In this document: piece after piece, positions 61,126 to 64,000 of the stretch
How positions within the stretch are numbered: the first letter of the stretch is position 1
Layout: each line of letters begins with the position of its first letter
From: an uncultured Pseudomonadales bacterium
GTDB taxonomy: Bacteria > Pseudomonadota > Gammaproteobacteria > Pseudomonadales > Azotimanducaceae
Reading direction: 5' to 3'
Assembly: GCA_958296295.1 (NCBI GenBank)
Contig: OY282460.1
Span: 1,302,001-1,366,000 of the forward strand
DNA length: 64,000 nucleotides
Position numbers and translations under genes: made by a program
The notes under the pieces: generated by a model
Told to the model about the DNA's origin: nothing
What the model saw: only the letters and a program-made list of their open reading frames with translations
The model's database searches: none

Positions 61126-62548
61126 GCGCGTGTGGGTGGTGGACGACGACCGCTCCATCCGCTGGGTGCTGGAACGCGCGCTCTCCCAAGCCGGCTTCCG
61201 GGTGGAGTGCTTCGAGCGGGCTCGCGACGTGCTGGAGCGCGCCCGTGACGACGTTCCGGACGTCGTCGTGTCGGACATTCGCATGCCCGGCATCAACGGG
61301 CTGGAAATGTCGTCCGCGCTTGGCGAGATCCATCCGCACGTGCCGGTGATCATCACCACCGCGCATTCGGACTTGGAAAGCGCCGTGAACTCCTATCAAT
61401 CCGGCGCTTTCGAATATCTGCCGAAACCGTTCGACGTCGACGAGGCGGTGGCGAAAGTGACGCGCGCGGTGCGCGCCCGGGCATCGCGTGGCGGACGTGG
61501 CGCGACAGCGAGCGTGGCTGAAACCGACGCCAACGTCACCAGCGACATCGTCGGCAAGGCGCCGGCGATGCAGGAGGTGTTCCGCGCCATTGGCCGGTTG
61601 GCCCGATCCAACATCACGGTGATGATCGAAGGCGCTTCCGGCACCGGCAAGGAGCTTGTGGCGCGCGCGTTGCACCGGCACAGCCCGCGCGGTCGCGGCG
61701 CGATGGTCGCGCTGAACATGGCCGCCATCCCCGCGGATCTCATCGAATCCGAGTTGTTCGGCCACGAACGCGGCGCGTTCACGGGCGCCCGGGAACAGCG
61801 CTTGGGGCGTTTCGAGCAGGCGAGCGGCGGCACGCTGTTTCTCGACGAGATCGGCGACATGCCGGGGGAAGCGCAGACGCGCCTGCTGCGCGTGCTGGCC
61901 GAAGGCGAGTTCTTTCGCGTCGGCGGGCGGGAAAGCGTGAAGGTGGATGTGCGCATCATCACCGCCACCCACCGTGATCTGCGGGCGTTGGTGGTCGAAG
62001 GGCGTTTCCGCGAAGACCTCTACCACCGCCTGAACGTCATTCGCGTGCGCGTGCCGGCCCTAGCCGAGCGGCGCGAGGACATTCCGCTCTTGGCCGAGCT
62101 TTTTTTGGCGAACGCGGCGCGCGAGTTCGGCGGCGAACGCAAGGTGCTGCGCGCCGACGCGATGGCGCTCCTGCAGTCTCTCGACTGGCCGGGCAACGTG
62201 CGCCAATTGGAGAACACTTGCAATTGGCTCACCGTCATGGCGCCCGGACGCGAAGTGCACGCGTCGGACCTGCCGCCGGAATTGCGCACGTCGGCGGTCG
62301 AGCTGCCAGCGAGCGAAGACGATGGCGAGGGCGATAGCTGGCAGGCGTTGCTGGCGGACTGGGCCGAGCGCAAGCTCAAGGCGGGCGGGCGCGCCATTTT
62401 GGACGAGGCGACGCCGGCGTTCGAGACCGCGATGATCCGCGTGGCCCTCAAGCACACCCGCGGGCGCCGCCGAGACGCCGCCGACCTGCTCGGCTGGGGG
62501 CGCAACACGCTCACGCGCAAGCTGGCCGAACTGAACATCGACGCCTGA
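61115..62548 (+). CDS. ntrC: Nitrogen regulator NtrC (GlnG)
   Basis: Sigma54-dependent activator of nitrogen assimilation genes, 477 residues. Receiver domain with phospho-Asp in VVSDIRMPGINGLEM and the conserved Lys in YLPKPFDVDEA. The AAA+ domain has EGASGTGKELVARA (Walker A), the sigma54 contact loop GAFTGA in FGHERGAFTGAREQ, and Walker B TLFLDEIGDMP. The C-terminal Fis-type HTH has HTRGRRRDAADLLGWGRNTL. The ATG at 61115 has GGAGG 9 nt upstream and overlaps ntrB, so kinase and regulator are translationally coupled. Confidence 0.96.
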   Translation: MAHERVWVVDDDRSIRWVLERALSQAGFRVECFERARDVLERARDDVPDVVVSDIRMPGINGLEMSSALGEIHPHVPVIITTAHSDLESAVNSYQSGAFEYLPKPFDVDEAVAKVTRAVRARASRGGRGATASVAETDANVTSDIVGKAPAMQEVFRAIGRLARSNITVMIEGASGTGKELVARALHRHSPRGRGAMVALNMAAIPADLIESELFGHERGAFTGAREQRLGRFEQASGGTLFLDEIGDMPGEAQTRLLRVLAEGEFFRVGGRESVKVDVRIITATHRDLRALVVEGRFREDLYHRLNVIRVRVPALAERREDIPLLAELFLANAAREFGGERKVLRADAMALLQSLDWPGNVRQLENTCNWLTVMAPGREVHASDLPPELRTSAVELPASEDDGEGDSWQALLADWAERKLKAGGRAILDEATPAFETAMIRVALKHTRGRRRDAADLLGWGRNTLTRKLAELNIDA

Positions 62549-62566
62549 CCGGCTTGGGCGGCGGAA

Positions 62567-63073
62567 GTGGCGGAGCTTTCGCCACGCGGCAGCGCGGCGC
62601 AGTCACCCGGCGCGTGTTTGGTGATCGCCCTCTATCAGCCGGAAATCCCGCCCAACACCGGCAGCATCATGCGCTTGGCGGCGAACACCGGCGCGCGTCT
62701 TGCGCTCATCGAGCCGCTGGGTTTCGAGCTCACGGACACGCGCCTGCGGCGCGCCGGCCTCGACTACCGCGATCTCGCAACCACCACGACCTATCCGGAC
62801 TTGGCGACCTTCTTGCGGTCTGTCCAAGGGCAGCGGGTATTCGCGTTCTCGACGCGTGGCGGCAAGCGCTACGACACGGTCCGCTTTCGCGCCGACGACG
62901 TGCTGCTTTTTGGCCCGGAGAGCAGCGGCTTGCCTGACGCGGTGCTGTCCACGTTCGCGCCGCCGCGACGGCTGCGGATTCCGATGCGGGCGCTCTCGCG
63001 CAGCTTGAATCTCGGCAACGCCGTGGCCATCGCCCTGTACGAGGCGTGGCGGCAGCTCGGGTTCCAAGAGTAG
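62567..63073 (+). CDS. trmL: tRNA (cytidine/uridine-34-2'-O)-methyltransferase TrmL
   Basis: SPOUT-class methylase of the wobble base of tRNA-Leu. Segments are VIALYQPEIPPNTGSIMRLA, GFELTDTRLRRAGLDY, VLLFGPESSGLPDAV and the knot motif IPMRALSRSLNLGNAVAIAL. The frame opens at GTG 62567. The family normally starts at the LYQPEIPPNTG strand, so TTG 62618 or GTG 62621 could be the true start. It lies 18 bp after ntrC and is convergent with secB. Confidence 0.92.
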   Translation: MAELSPRGSAAQSPGACLVIALYQPEIPPNTGSIMRLAANTGARLALIEPLGFELTDTRLRRAGLDYRDLATTTTYPDLATFLRSVQGQRVFAFSTRGGKRYDTVRFRADDVLLFGPESSGLPDAVLSTFAPPRRLRIPMRALSRSLNLGNAVAIALYEAWRQLGFQE

Positions 63074-63134
63074 ACGACACCGGCGTCTTGGTCAGGATCG
63101 GCGCTTGGGCCACGCTGTTGGCGAGGGCCGGACG

Positions 63135-63614
63135 TTAACTCGCGGGCGCGCCTTCGTCGGCTTGGCGTTGCCGGGCCTCGTGCTGCCGTCGCGCCTCGGC
63201 GTAGAGCGCGTCGAAGTTCATCGGCTCCAGCATGAACGGCGGGAACGTGCCTCTCACCACCAAACTGTCCAAGGTTTCGCGGGCGTATGGAAAGAGGATG
63301 TTCGGACAGGCGGCGGCCAGCACCTGGCCGCGCAGGGCGTCGTCTTCCATGCCCTCCAGGCGAAAGACGCCGGCCTGCTGCAACTCCACCACCATGGCGA
63401 CGTTGTCGCCGAGCCGGGCCTCCAAAGTGATGGTGAGCACCACCTCGTATTTTTCGCCCTCCAAGTGCCGGTTGCGGGCGTTGATGTCCACCTGCACCTT
63501 CGGCCGCCACGGTTCGGTGAACACGTCGGGCGCCTTGGGCGATTCGAAGGAAACGTCGCGCAGATACACGCGCTCTATGGCGAGATGGGGTGGGACCGGC
63601 GTTGCTTCGGCCAT
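63135..63614 (-). CDS. secB: Protein-export chaperone SecB
   Basis: A 159-residue cytoplasmic tetrameric chaperone delivering preproteins to SecA. IERVYLRDVSFESPKAPDVF, the EPWRPKVQVDINARNRHLEG region, AACPNILFPYARETLDSLVV and GTFPPFMLEPMNFDALY are all canonical. SecB is largely a proteobacterial protein, which supports the taxonomic placement. It starts 1 bp after the rhodanese stop, a conserved yibN-(grxC)-secB order with grxC missing here. Confidence 0.97.
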   Translation of the reverse strand: MAEATPVPPHLAIERVYLRDVSFESPKAPDVFTEPWRPKVQVDINARNRHLEGEKYEVVLTITLEARLGDNVAMVVELQQAGVFRLEGMEDDALRGQVLAAACPNILFPYARETLDSLVVRGTFPPFMLEPMNFDALYAEARRQHEARQRQADEGAPAS

Positions 63615-63615
63615 A

Positions 63616-64000
63616 TCAACCTCGCACCAGCGGCATGTTCTGATTGCGCCACTCGGCGATGCCGCCCTTGAGCCGTGCCACGTTCTTGAAGCCGGCCTTG
63701 CGCAGCACCGTGCCTGCGGCGCCGGCGTGCTGGCCCATCTTGCAGGCTAGCACCACCGGCTTTTCCTTGTGTTTGTCGATCTCTTTGAGGCGCGTTGCCA
63801 ACGCGGCGTGGGGCATGTTCTTGGCCTTGGCGATGTGGCCTTGCGAGTACTCCTTCGGATCCCGCACATCCACCACAAGGGCGCCGTCGCGGTTCACCAT
63901 GTCCACCAGTTGCTGGGGCGTTATCGAGCGACCGCCGCGCGCCACTTCGTTGCGCACGAAGAGCGCGAGCAGCACGCCGAACAAGCCCACGAGAACGGGA
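63616..64000 (-). CDS. Membrane-anchored rhodanese-like protein (YibN type), 5' end outside the window
   Basis: A single rhodanese domain behind an N-terminal hydrophobic segment (VGLFGVLLALFVRNEVARGG). LVVDVRDPKEYSQGHI and the active loop LACKMGQHAGAAG with the catalytic Cys are visible, followed by GGIAEWRNQNMPL. The frame continues without a stop to the window edge (residues PVLVGLFG...), so the real start lies beyond 64000. The GTG at 63990 is not the natural start. It sits immediately before secB on the same strand, as yibN does in many gammaproteobacteria. Confidence 0.9.
   Translation of the reverse strand, partial: PVLVGLFGVLLALFVRNEVARGGRSITPQQLVDMVNRDGALVVDVRDPKEYSQGHIAKAKNMPHAALATRLKEIDKHKEKPVVLACKMGQHAGAAGTVLRKAGFKNVARLKGGIAEWRNQNMPLVRG

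Overview
The window is 64 kb of GC-rich bacterial DNA. Gene content and small conserved orders point to an uncultured-type gammaproteobacterium: secB beside a yibN-like rhodanese gene, ntrB-ntrC, rpmB-rpmG-mutM, selO, a GspE/PilB-type ATPase, a large TonB-dependent receptor and AcrB-type RND efflux. The lineage cannot be fixed from this window alone. No tRNA, rRNA or CRISPR array was seen.

Left core block (0.2-13 kb): a small secreted Cys-rich protein; a DevBCA/MacAB-like exporter whose HlyD adaptor carries a cytoplasmic PAS domain; a luciferase-like oxidoreductase; a leftward trpG-trpD-trpC-osmC-VOC run; and two overlapping ABC exporter half-transporter genes.

Accessory region (13-39.6 kb): this is a defence and mobile-DNA island. 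It holds a NotI-like endonuclease with a D12-class adenine methylase, and a two-gene ATPase operon (AAA ATPase plus a 963-residue ATPase with ten 43-residue TPR-like repeats) with a clear promoter overlapped by an inverted repeat. It continues with fossils of ISKra4- and ISNCY-family transposases, the C-terminal half of a GmrSD/DUF1524 HNH protein, and a C5 methylase translationally coupled to a GHKL-ATPase/nuclease (MORC-like R-M). Then come a TonB receptor and an amino-acid permease, an AbiE-type pair in toxin-first order, an AlbA_2/RecG-like regulator behind twin palindromes, an orphan ParS-type antitoxin, and four NTPases, three of them with PD-(D/E)xK-like C-termini.

Right core block (39.7-64 kb): lpd-sucC-sucD (TCA cycle); larC with a Tat-exported Fe-S aldo/keto reductase and a secreted hydrolase; an intergenic region with two duplicated C-rich-loop hairpins that look like tandem small RNAs or terminators; an RND pump with its adaptor; a glyoxalase; an acyl-CoA-dehydrogenase-fold flavoprotein; rpmB-rpmG-mutM (mutM apparently starting at CTG); an exported Pcm; selO; a GspE-type ATPase; ntrBC; trmL; and secB with a rhodanese gene that runs off the window.

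Many neighbouring genes overlap by exactly four bases (ATGA or GTGA), so translational coupling is common. The most unusual items are the repeat-ATPase operon with its operator, the tandem C-rich hairpins, the PAS-HlyD fusion, the two less common R-M layouts and the CTG-start mutM.
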